Positions 1 to 5,038 of a stretch of DNA of 6,027 nt are shown here, piece by piece. Both the position numbers and the translations under genes were made by a program. Below the pieces are notes generated by a model. It made no database searches. It saw nothing but the letters and a program-made list of their open reading frames with translations, and had not been told where the DNA came from. The DNA comes from Candidatus Dojkabacteria bacterium CG_4_10_14_0_2_um_filter_Dojkabacteria_WS6_41_15 (GTDB taxonomy: Bacteria; Patescibacteriota; Dojkabacteria; GCA-002793355), in assembly GCA_002793355.1 (NCBI GenBank), contig PFQB01000137.1, forward strand, positions 1-6,027, written 5' to 3'. The first letter of the stretch is position 1; every line of letters begins with the position of its first letter.

Positions 1-3
1 TGA

Positions 4-31
4 AGCTCCCCGCCCTCACGGACGGGGAGCT
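4..31. repeat. GC-rich hairpin, possible end of an IS200/IS605-type element
   Basis: AGCTCCCCG (4-12) and CGGGGAGCT (23-31) are perfect 9-base inverted arms around a 10-base loop. No T-run follows on the + strand (the next bases are CCCGCGGCATT), so it is not a standard intrinsic terminator in that direction. Compact GC-rich hairpins of this kind are typical of the subterminal right end of IS200/IS605 and tnpB-only elements, and the trailing sequence has that feel. The element itself would lie left of the window and no tnpB coding sequence is visible, so the assignment is a guess. The hairpin itself is certain. Confidence 0.4.
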
Positions 32-110
32 CCCGCGGCATTAAGAGATGCTACAATTAATTAACGCATTTTACTGCTTTCCGCAAGAGGTACCCAACCA
101 ATACAGCCCT

Positions 111-140
111 TTGACAACAGCAGTGTCGCTGTCCTATAAT
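111..140 (+). promoter_or_regulatory. Consensus sigma70 promoter for the 146-817 gene, leaderless
   Basis: TTGACA (111-116) and TATAAT (135-140) are both perfect matches to the bacterial housekeeping promoter, with an 18-base spacer. The ATG begins at 146, only five bases after the -10 box, so the expected transcription start falls on or next to the A of the start codon. The mRNA should therefore be leaderless. The spacer holds a dyad, ACAGC (117-121) and GCTGT (128-132), which could be an operator or be incidental. Confidence 0.82.
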
Positions 141-145
141 AAGCA

Positions 146-817
146 ATGGCTCTTACTCCTGCATCTCAACAACAAGCTGTTGAACGAACGGCACCTCACT
201 TCACAAATGAATTTTTAGCAAGCTCAGTTAGAAAAGCAGCAAAAGAGGGGTTGTACGAACGTGAGTTCGGTCTGATAAATCGATTGGTAGACCGCGTTAA
301 TACACTAAGGGCAGATAAAAATGATGGTCTGCCTAAAGCTCCAGATATTAGAAGTTCGTACGATAAGAAGTTTCCTTTTTCAGAGCTGCCACAATTGTTT
401 GCCTGGAATTCGCACGAACAAAATTTGGACTGGACACGGCACTTGCTGAAGACTCTAGACACAATGAACCAAGAAATCGGGGTCGGATTGACGTATTCTA
501 ATCCTAAGGTAAAACATGAAACTGAGGGAATGACTTCGCAAGACGCGTTCCGGTGGTTCTTGCTTGACGGTTATTGCCGTTGGTTTGCAGGTTTACAGAC
601 TAACCATGAAGTGGCGGCACTAGAAGAGGAAAGAAACATAGCGGATGTCATATGCTTTTCGTTTTGCGAGGCAGCGGTAATATTAGCCGAAAAAGGCGAA
701 CAAGATATGCGCGAGCTAGTTGGCTGGATGCTTCATTGGGGGTGGATCAAAACTGGACCTGAATACAACCTGACGCCAGAATTAGTAGAACGGGCAAGGC
801 AAGTTGTCCACAAATAG
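146..817 (+). CDS. Hypothetical soluble protein, 223 aa
   Basis: I do not recognise this family. The product has no signal peptide and no membrane segment, and looks mainly alpha-helical and cytoplasmic. Its charged N-terminal half includes a helix-like stretch at about residues 24-56. Around residues 134-148 there is an aromatic patch (FRWFLLDGYCRWF). The C-terminal third has a helical stretch with Cys160 and Cys164 and a Trp-rich segment (GWMLHWGW, about 193-200). No catalytic motif stands out. The start at 146 is well supported because a perfect -10 box ends five bases upstream, which implies a leaderless transcript; there is no room for a ribosome binding site. It ends with TAG and is followed by a 314-base gap holding no credible gene. 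It appears to be transcribed alone. That it is a real gene is likely from the promoter and the complex amino-acid composition; its function is unknown. Confidence 0.8.
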   Translation: MALTPASQQQAVERTAPHFTNEFLASSVRKAAKEGLYEREFGLINRLVDRVNTLRADKNDGLPKAPDIRSSYDKKFPFSELPQLFAWNSHEQNLDWTRHLLKTLDTMNQEIGVGLTYSNPKVKHETEGMTSQDAFRWFLLDGYCRWFAGLQTNHEVAALEEERNIADVICFSFCEAAVILAEKGEQDMRELVGWMLHWGWIKTGPEYNLTPELVERARQVVHK

Positions 818-818
818 A

Positions 819-1080
819 TTCCCCCGTGCTTACGCACATGTGACTTCGTCATAGCCTACAGAGTGGCCAATTAGCAGGAAGAACTACGTTCTGCGGGGTA
901 CTATATTTCTTCGCTTCGTGTTTGCACGCTTACAACCACGCGTGAGGTGAATCGTGAGCTTGCGAACGTTTGAACCCACAAGAGGCAGCGGCTTAGCCAC
1001 GGTCGGAGTTTTACAAACTATTCATGAGGTGAGGTATGAACCCATGAATGGCTGTAGCCGAGCTACGCTACGAAATAAAC
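819..1080. other. Gene-free, hairpin-rich region; candidate structured RNA or degenerate element
   Basis: This 314-base gap (818-1131) holds no convincing gene but an unusual density of small stems. GTGC (826-829) pairs with GCAC (834-837). TGAC (841-844) pairs with GTCA (848-851). AGAAC (880-884) pairs with GTTCT (888-892). CACGC (925-929) pairs with GCGTG (940-944). GTAGC (1054-1058) pairs with GCTAC (1062-1066). CCCCG (822-826) can pair with CGGGG (894-898) and enclose the first three, sharing only base 826 with the first. TGAGGTGA occurs at 943-950 and 1025-1032, and TGAACCCA at 971-978 and 1037-1044. In both copies these form a stem with a bulged A: GTG-A-GG with CC-CAC in the first, ATTCATG-A-GG with CC-CATGAAT in the second. 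I see no clear promoter or terminator for it, so the strand is undecided. It could be a regulatory or free-standing RNA, a relic of a mobile element, or chance. Confidence 0.35.
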
Positions 1081-1093
1081 AATCGATTTGGTG

Positions 1094-1125
1094 TTGTAGC
1101 AGCAAGAACCATTTTTTAGTAAAAT
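1094..1125 (+). promoter_or_regulatory. Promoter of the alpha/beta hydrolase gene, leaderless
   Basis: TAAAAT (1120-1125) matches five of six -10 positions and is followed by six bases and then the ATG at 1132, so the predicted transcription start is the start codon itself. The -35 box is weak: TTGTAG (1094-1099) would need a 20-base spacer. The same TTGTAG plus 20 bases arrangement occurs upstream of the gene at 3830. Confidence 0.6.
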
Positions 1126-1131
1126 ACTTCT

Positions 1132-1866
1132 ATGGAATCAACATTACGTATACGTACAGGCGACGCTTTTAGTATTTTTGGGACGTTAAACACATCAAAT
1201 TCCGGTAAGAAATCAAAGCTACTGATTTTTGTGCATGGCCTGACGGGCAATAAAGACGAGCATCAGTATATAAATGCTGCGCCATTCTTTAATGCACATG
1301 GTATTGACACATTCAGGTTTGACCTCTATTCGGATGAAGACAATGGCAGGAGCTTGAGTGATTGCAACGTTAAGGTTCATGCAGGGGATTTACTTATGGT
1401 AATTAACCATTTTAAGGATAAATACAAGGAACTCTTCTTGGTTGGCCACAGTCTTGGTGCAACGGTGATACTTCATACCGATATTTCTGTAGTTAAGAGA
1501 GTCGTTTTATGGGACCCCACTAAAGGTATGGAGTCTCTGGCACAGAAAGCTTGCGTTTATACTAAAGACCTTGGTAAATACATGTTAAACTGGCGCATGA
1601 CCATTTTGGTGAACCATGAAATGGTTGATGATTGGATGCAGGCAGCTAGAATAAGTGACTCAATAAAAATGTTTACTAAACCGAGTAAGTTGATATTTGC
1701 GGGGAATTGCGACATCTATGATGGGTGGAAGCCGTTTCTGAAAGATGTTACGGTACCCAATGAGGTAGTTGTAATTCCTGGCGCAACACATGTGTTCATA
1801 GAAGAAGGGACCGCAGAGAGGATGTACGAAGAAACGTTAAAATGGGTGAATACAGGTCCGCAATAA
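1132..1866 (+). CDS. Alpha/beta hydrolase (serine hydrolase), 244 aa
   Basis: This is a single-domain alpha/beta-hydrolase-fold enzyme, expected to cleave an ester, thioester or similar bond in the cytoplasm; the substrate cannot be read from the sequence. The nucleophile elbow is GHSLGA with Ser107. The oxyanion-hole region is VHGLTGN with His35-Gly36, after a hydrophobic strand (about 30-34). The catalytic His is most likely His220 in PGATH, and the acid Asp194 or Asp197 in the GNCDIYDG stretch. Order and spacing of the triad and total length are normal for the small BAAT/dienelactone-hydrolase-like and serine aminopeptidase (S33)-like groups. The lid region is short. There is no signal peptide. 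The ATG at 1132 is chosen because a -10 box ends six bases before it, and because the protein starts shortly before the first expected strand. It ends in TAA and faces the GerMN-like gene tail to tail with 66 bases between. It appears to be monocistronic. Confidence 0.92.
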   Translation: MESTLRIRTGDAFSIFGTLNTSNSGKKSKLLIFVHGLTGNKDEHQYINAAPFFNAHGIDTFRFDLYSDEDNGRSLSDCNVKVHAGDLLMVINHFKDKYKELFLVGHSLGATVILHTDISVVKRVVLWDPTKGMESLAQKACVYTKDLGKYMLNWRMTILVNHEMVDDWMQAARISDSIKMFTKPSKLIFAGNCDIYDGWKPFLKDVTVPNEVVVIPGATHVFIEEGTAERMYEETLKWVNTGPQ

Positions 1867-1932
1867 CACTTAAATCTATAGCATTTTGTTGCGTAGGCAC
1901 AAATTTGTTAGTACAGGGATATCAATCGGCCG

Positions 1933-2769
1933 CTACTGCCAGCATTGGTCGCTTCCAAGCCCAGAAAGATCATCAAAACAGTTTCCTGCTTTGTTCAAAA
2001 CTCTAACTTGTTTAACGCTGGAAAATTGCTTTAAGGTGTTCGTAATTTGCTGCGAGACAATATTGCCCGAAGAATCCCCCGACAGTACCGTTGTTCTACA
2101 GAATTTTACTGTGGCATCGCCTTCCGTTACGGTTATTGAGAAATCTTTTCCGCTACAGTTTGAAGTTGACGAAAATTTAACAAATGCTCCTTCACCAAAA
2201 GTCGGTCTAAGATTCTTCGCCGTTACCTCGATTTGTGTTGGCCCAATAATAATTTGCTCAACACTGAAGGTTGCAACATCTTTTCTAAAAGTCTTTCGAA
2301 TGACGGCGGTAGTGTAATCTGTACCGCTAGGTTTGCTAAATTTTGCATTATCGAACATATAGACTGAAAGGGACGCTTCTGATGCAGTTGGTGTAGGCGT
2401 AGTCGAAGTTGTCGCAGTTGTAGAGGTAATCGGCGTGCCAGATCCTGTTGGAATAGTCGTATCGTCAATACCTGATGTGGTCTCTGGAGTGTCAGAAGGT
2501 AACGCTATGGCCGTTGGAGTTGGTGTAACATATACAACTTCCGCTCCTTTCCCAATGCGTCCTGTTAGCGCAAAAATAAGGGCGACTGAAAGCACAACGA
2601 TAATTCCAATTAAAATAGGGACAAGTGCCGAATTGTTTTTCGTAGGAGTCGGTGTTGGAGTTGGAGTAGGGATGGGTTGCGCTTCGACTTTTCCTGCAGG
2701 GGCAATCACATTAACTTGTTGGTTCATAGAGTAATCTACAACTAATTTTAATGGAGGTAATTGAATCAT
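1933..2769 (-). CDS. Membrane-anchored GerMN-like domain protein with Pro-Thr linkers, 278 aa
   Basis: The chain has a short N-terminal part, a Pro-Thr run (about residues 32-43), one transmembrane helix (about 48-69), a long Thr/Pro/Ser-rich linker (about 81-132) and a C-terminal domain (about 133-262) resembling GerMN. That domain is known from spore-germination GerM and actinobacterial LpqB and is also found in non-sporulating bacteria. Supporting features are the VEQIIIGPTQIE segment, a beta-rich middle, and QITNTLKQFSSVKQVRV near the end, which matches the family's closing helix and strand. All four cysteines (205, 224, 264, 276) lie in this domain, suggesting two disulfides outside the cell. 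The tail GNCFDDLSG...CW extends past the core. It may bind an extracellular or cell-wall ligand; this is inferred. The start at 2769 is chosen for a TATGAT -10 box six bases upstream. ATG 2727 (264 aa) is an alternative with a weaker box, TAGATT. An ATG at 2880 would overlap the divergent gene and add an unlikely N-terminus. Confidence 0.8.
   Translation of the reverse strand: MIQLPPLKLVVDYSMNQQVNVIAPAGKVEAQPIPTPTPTPTPTKNNSALVPILIGIIVVLSVALIFALTGRIGKGAEVVYVTPTPTAIALPSDTPETTSGIDDTTIPTGSGTPITSTTATTSTTPTPTASEASLSVYMFDNAKFSKPSGTDYTTAVIRKTFRKDVATFSVEQIIIGPTQIEVTAKNLRPTFGEGAFVKFSSTSNCSGKDFSITVTEGDATVKFCRTTVLSGDSSGNIVSQQITNTLKQFSSVKQVRVLNKAGNCFDDLSGLGSDQCWQ
2641..2676 (-). repeat. Pro-Thr codon repeat in the GerMN-like gene
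   Basis: About six Pro-Thr dipeptides in a row (residues about 32-43) are encoded by near-repeated six-base units, just before the transmembrane helix. A shorter run, TPTPT, lies after the helix and another near residues 124-128. Such runs form extended flexible spacers. Repetitive codons like these can change length by slippage, so copy number may differ between strains. Confidence 0.75.
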
Positions 2770-2775
2770 CTTAGC

Positions 2776-2781
2776 ATCATA
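2776..2781 (-). promoter_or_regulatory. -10 box for the GerMN-like gene, leaderless start
   Basis: TATGAT on the minus strand (five of six consensus bases) is followed by GCTAAG and then the ATG at 2769, the same -10, six bases, ATG spacing as at 1132 and 3830. No clear -35 box lies 16-20 bases upstream. It decides between start codons: it supports 2769 over 2727, whose closest -10 candidate, TAGATT, matches four of six. Confidence 0.5.
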
Positions 2782-2800
2782 ATGGAAAAAGATACATTCT

Positions 2801-2829
2801 TTGACGGAATACCACATATCAGTTACCAT
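2801..2829 (+). promoter_or_regulatory. Possible promoter of the GIY-YIG gene
   Basis: TTGACG (2801-2806, five of six) and TACCAT (2824-2829, four of six) are separated by 17 bases, which would give a leader of roughly 28 bases before the ATG at 2864. No Shine-Dalgarno sequence is present in that leader. The alternative is a leaderless start from the weak box TAAAAA (2853-2858), five bases before the ATG. The sequence does not settle which is used. Confidence 0.35.
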
Positions 2830-2863
2830 CATAAAACTTCCATAATCAAGAATAAAAATAACC

Positions 2864-3109
2864 ATGTACCACTTATACATATTACGTTGTGCTGACGGAA
2901 CCTTGTATACAGGTATTACAAATGATCTTGAGAAGCGTGTAAAAGCTCACGAAGCAGGAAAAGGTTCAAAATATGTTCGTGCACATTTACCCATTAAAGT
3001 AGTACATACCGAGGAATTTGCAACTAAAAGTGAAGCCATGAAAAGAGAATACGAAATAAAACAATGGAGCAGAGATAAGAAAAAAAAAGAATTTGCACTA
3101 ACAGTTTAA
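2864..3109 (+). CDS. Small GIY-YIG superfamily protein (YhbQ/UPF0213-like), 81 aa
   Basis: This is a single GIY-YIG nuclease-fold domain with nothing else, the length usual for the bacterial YhbQ/UPF0213 group. The two signature strands appear as LYIL (Tyr5) and YTGI (Tyr15, Gly17). They are followed by the helix with Arg25 and His29, a KYVRAH segment (36-41), and the metal-binding Glu62 in the KREYEIKQW helix. All the residues expected of an active fold are present, so DNA-cleaving or nicking activity is possible; the physiological substrate of this group is not well settled. The C-terminus is very basic (RDKKKKEF), consistent with nucleic-acid contact. It is transcribed divergently from the GerMN-like gene and ends 65 bases before the convergent gene at 3175. 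No ribosome binding site precedes it. A stand-alone housekeeping or repair role fits better than a homing endonuclease, since no intron or intein is visible. Confidence 0.93.
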   Translation: MYHLYILRCADGTLYTGITNDLEKRVKAHEAGKGSKYVRAHLPIKVVHTEEFATKSEAMKREYEIKQWSRDKKKKEFALTV

Positions 3110-3127
3110 TTCTTAGGCGCGGTTCCT

Positions 3128-3156
3128 TTGTATAAAGAAGAAGGGTAAGGTATAAT
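3128..3156 (+). promoter_or_regulatory. Orphan promoter-like sequence between convergent genes
   Basis: A perfect TATAAT (3151-3156) lies 17 bases after TTGTAT (3128-3133, matching TTG only). Transcription would begin near 3162-3163 and run into the 3' end of the minus-strand gene at 3175-3708. No gene on the plus strand uses it, so it would make an antisense RNA if active. It lies in a 65-base gap, where an AT-rich chance match is quite possible. Confidence 0.35.
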
Positions 3157-3174
3157 TTTTTCGTCAAATAAGCT

Positions 3175-3708
3175 CTAGTTCAACGGCCATTTATTTGCGC
3201 GTCCAGATAGGCTGTCTCTTACAACTACTTTGTCGATAGCTCTGTCGGCTTGTAGTTCCTTAAACTGAGCATTCGCTGATTCTAGTGTTTGTAGTGCAAT
3301 CAGCAATACTCTAGATGCTATCTGTCTATTTTGGCTATCTGACGCAGCAACAATGGCTTGTTCAAGTTTTTTACCACGAATGTATATGTCTTCAAGCATC
3401 AGCCACGCCAGTGCCAAGGCGGGTGCTTGGCTTCTGGGCGGAAATCGACGCGAAAACGCACGGTTGTCCGCAATGCCAGAGATAAATATCTGTCCAAACG
3501 AAACGTGTGCCGGATCCTCTGTTGAGAGATCCTGGCCGGTAGCTCTATCAATACCACCAGGTTGCCCAACACCTTCTGCGACCATTTGCTTGTATTTGAA
3601 GTCATACCAATCTTGCACCGGATGAAATCTATTTCCACTTTTTTCACGTGTTTCAAATATTTTTTGTATTTGTTGAAGATCTCGGGAATCTTTTCTCTTT
3701 TCTGCCAT
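3175..3708 (-). CDS. Hypothetical protein, 177 aa
   Basis: I do not recognise a family. The protein is soluble, without signal peptide or membrane helix. Its basic N-terminus (MAEKRKDSRDLQQIQKIFE) is probably helical. A middle part, about residues 28-75, is rich in Gly, Asp and aromatics (VQDWYDFKYKQM, VGQPGGIDRATG). A helical C-terminal half, about 92-155, has a predominantly hydrophobic helix (PALALAWLMLEDIYI) and a long charged helix. No catalytic signature is evident. The ATG at 3708 follows a good promoter at 3778-3749, giving a leader of about 34 bases without a Shine-Dalgarno sequence. This makes it the one gene here with a clear promoter that is not set up to be leaderless. It is transcribed divergently from the DUF4256 gene and convergently with the GIY-YIG gene. 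An 11-pair imperfect hairpin lies inside it at 3509-3536. It is probably real, because it has its own promoter and a non-repetitive composition. Confidence 0.75.
   Translation of the reverse strand: MAEKRKDSRDLQQIQKIFETREKSGNRFHPVQDWYDFKYKQMVAEGVGQPGGIDRATGQDLSTEDPAHVSFGQIFISGIADNRAFSRRFPPRSQAPALALAWLMLEDIYIRGKKLEQAIVAASDSQNRQIASRVLLIALQTLESANAQFKELQADRAIDKVVVRDSLSGRANKWPLN
3509..3536. repeat. Imperfect hairpin inside the 177-aa gene
   Basis: GCC-GGAT (3509-3515) and CTCT (3517-3520) pair with AGAG-ATCC (3525-3532) and GGC (3534-3536). The loop is GTTG, with single bulges at 3516 and 3533, making 11 pairs in all. It lies in codons for the Thr-Gly-Gln-Asp-Leu-Ser region around residue 60. It may be incidental, or an RNA structure affecting expression. 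Confidence 0.4.
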
Positions 3709-3748
3709 AGATGTAGACGCTCAATTATTTAGTATCTGAAGATGCACA

Positions 3749-3778
3749 ATTATACCCCATAGTGAACAAGAACATCAA
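3749..3778 (-). promoter_or_regulatory. Promoter of the 177-aa hypothetical gene
   Basis: On the minus strand, TTGATG (3778-3773, four of six) is followed by an 18-base spacer and a perfect TATAAT (3754-3749). Transcription should start near 3742, giving a leader of about 34 bases. It is divergent from, and about 14 bases away from, the -35 region of the promoter at 3792-3823. Confidence 0.65.
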
Positions 3779-3791
3779 CCATAGCACGAAC

Positions 3792-3823
3792 TTGTAGGCA
3801 AATAGAGGTAAAATTGCTATACT
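3792..3823 (+). promoter_or_regulatory. Promoter of the DUF4256 gene, leaderless
   Basis: TATACT (3818-3823, five of six) is followed by AATACC and then the ATG at 3830, so the predicted transcription start is the start codon. TTGTAG (3792-3797) sits 20 bases upstream of the -10 box, the same arrangement as at 1094-1125. Confidence 0.62.
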
Positions 3824-3829
3824 AATACC

Positions 3830-4402
3830 ATGCCAGCCGTTGAAACAAAAAGTGAACTGTCGCCAGAACAAAGCGGAGAACTTCTCAGCGTCCTTAAAGC
3901 TCGATTCGAGAAAAACATGAACCGCCATACTGGTCTTGAATGGTTCAAACTAGCAGCAAAGCTAGAAGCAAATGCTGAAAAACTGCATTCTCTTAACGAA
4001 ATGGAAAGAACCAGTGGTGAACCAGACGTGGTTGGCTACGACAACAAGACGGGTGAATACATTTTTTATGATTGTTCAGCAGAAACTCCAGTTGGTCGCA
4101 GAAATCTTTGCTACGACCGTAAGGCACTTGATGCAAGAAAAACATTTAAGCCGAAAGATAGTGCCACGGGCATGGCAGCAGACATGGGGATTGAGCTATT
4201 GACCGAAGAGCAATATCGAGAGCTACAGCAACTAGGAAATTTCGACCTGAAAACCTCGAGCTGGCTGAAAACCCCAAAATCTGTTCGAAAACTAGGTGGT
4301 GCAATCTTTGCCGACCGCCGTTTTGACAGAGTTTTCGTGTACCACAACGGTGCCGAATCTTACTATGGTGGCAGAGGATTTCGGGGCGTGTTAAAGGTGT
4401 AA
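3830..4402 (+). CDS. DUF4256 family protein, 190 aa
   Basis: The sequence matches the DUF4256 family from end to end and at the family's usual length. Conserved stretches as I recall them are KARFEKNMNRHTGLEW (23-38), NEMERTSGEPDVVG (56-69), EYIFYDCSAETP (76-87), an RRNLCYDRKAL stretch (90-100), MGIELLTEEQYRELQ (119-133), GNFDLKTSSWLKTP (136-149) and a FVYHNGAESYY segment near the end. The biochemical function is not known to me. The dense conserved Asp, Glu, His, Cys and Arg residues suggest an enzyme, which is inference. The protein is soluble and has no signal peptide. Its start is fixed by a -10 box six bases upstream and by the conserved N-terminus beginning soon after. It is strikingly close to the family consensus, which could reflect strong constraint or recent transfer between phyla. 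Its last 12 bases overlap the 3' end of recX on the other strand. Confidence 0.95.
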   Translation: MPAVETKSELSPEQSGELLSVLKARFEKNMNRHTGLEWFKLAAKLEANAEKLHSLNEMERTSGEPDVVGYDNKTGEYIFYDCSAETPVGRRNLCYDRKALDARKTFKPKDSATGMAADMGIELLTEEQYRELQQLGNFDLKTSSWLKTPKSVRKLGGAIFADRRFDRVFVYHNGAESYYGGRGFRGVLKV

Positions 4403-5035
4403 TGTTTTTAGAACTTCCTTGATTTCTGCGTACTTAAATCCCCGTGCCAGTAATCGTTGTATTAATTTCGATTTTAATTCATAGGAATCTTTTGCTTTTA
4501 TGGTCTTGGTAACTTTTTCTGCGAATTCCTTAATCTTTACTAGTTGCCCCTGCTGAAACTCTCCATCGCCATATATCTTTTCGAGAACTTCGTTGATGAT
4601 TTTCAGGTTAACCTTTTTTTGCAACAATTCGGTTTTAATTTTGTTGATGCCATTTACGCCCGTTTGCGATTTGTATTCAACATACCACAAGGCAAACTTC
4701 TCGTCGGATAAGAGTTCCTGATTCTGCAGGTAGGAAACTACGTTTTCAGCTTCTTCCACGGCGATTTTTCTTCGTAAAACCAAATAATCTCTTACCTCAG
4801 CACAAGATCTCGGGCGAATCCGCATGTAATTAACTGCCTTATGAATGTTATTGCTGTCAAAAGCAGTGCGCTCGACTTCTCGCCTCTCAAGTTCTGAGAG
4901 TTGCTGACCTTTGAACAGTCTGAGGGAAACGAGATTGTTTTTACTTAAACCTAGCCAGAATTTTCCGTTTAGATAAATATTAACGCGCTCGATATTCTTT
5001 ACGGCTTGGGAAATCTGAGTTATTACGTGGAGCAT
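4391..5035 (-). CDS. recX: Regulatory protein RecX, 214 aa
   Basis: RecX binds in the groove of RecA filaments on DNA and limits their growth and activity, in the cytoplasm. The product is built of the family's repeated three-helix units: HKAVNYMRIRPRSCAEVRDYL (about 65-85) opens the first, LLSDEKFALWYVEYKSQ (about 108-124) belongs to the second, and KLIQRLLARGFKYAEIKEVL (about 190-209) closes the last. The motif of short helices with conserved Arg/Leu and the D-x-x-[FY]-A signature at Asp111-Phe114-Ala115 are typical. The N-terminal 60 residues form the beta-rich leader region seen in many RecX proteins. The length is normal for a two- to three-repeat RecX. It begins three bases after the stop of the RhuM gene and has no ribosome binding site, so it is probably expressed from the same mRNA and reached by reinitiation. 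recX commonly follows recA; here its upstream partner is rhuM, which is unusual. It overlaps the DUF4256 gene by 12 bases at its end. Confidence 0.92.
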   Translation of the reverse strand: MLHVITQISQAVKNIERVNIYLNGKFWLGLSKNNLVSLRLFKGQQLSELERREVERTAFDSNNIHKAVNYMRIRPRSCAEVRDYLVLRRKIAVEEAENVVSYLQNQELLSDEKFALWYVEYKSQTGVNGINKIKTELLQKKVNLKIINEVLEKIYGDGEFQQGQLVKIKEFAEKVTKTIKAKDSYELKSKLIQRLLARGFKYAEIKEVLKTLHL

Positions 5036-5038
5036 AGT

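Noticed and set aside
819..905. tRNA-like cloverleaf in the hairpin cluster
   Set aside because: The closing stem and three hairpins superficially suggest it, but there is no seven-base T loop with GTTCGA-type sequence, no anticodon arm of the right size and no proper acceptor stem.
954..1172. 72-aa plus-strand reading frame starting at GTG, with GAGGTGA upstream
   Set aside because: It has no promoter and its composition looks non-coding. It overlaps the well-supported hydrolase start by 41 bases and covers the hairpin-rich gap. The GAGGTGA is only three bases from the GTG, and the same motif recurs at 1026 as part of a repeated stem.
1899..1908. ACAAATTTGT palindrome between convergent genes, as a shared terminator
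   Set aside because: The stem is short and AT-only at the centre, with no GC-rich arm or T-run in either direction.
1886..2317. 143-aa plus-strand reading frame opposite the GerMN-like gene
   Set aside because: It is a shadow of the minus-strand gene, which has clear domain structure; the plus-strand product has no recognisable features.
2435..2734. 99-aa plus-strand reading frame with Val-Gly repeats
   Set aside because: The repeats are the complement of the Pro-Thr codons in the minus-strand gene.
2770..2880. N-terminal extension of the GerMN-like gene to an ATG at 2880
   Set aside because: It would overlap the divergent GIY-YIG gene and add 37 residues of unlikely composition, while a good -10 box sits just before the ATG at 2769.
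4884..4900. CTCTCA...TGAGAG hairpin inside recX
   Set aside because: Six-base arms with a five-base loop in codons for a Leu-Ser-Glu-Leu-Glu-Arg stretch are within chance expectation.
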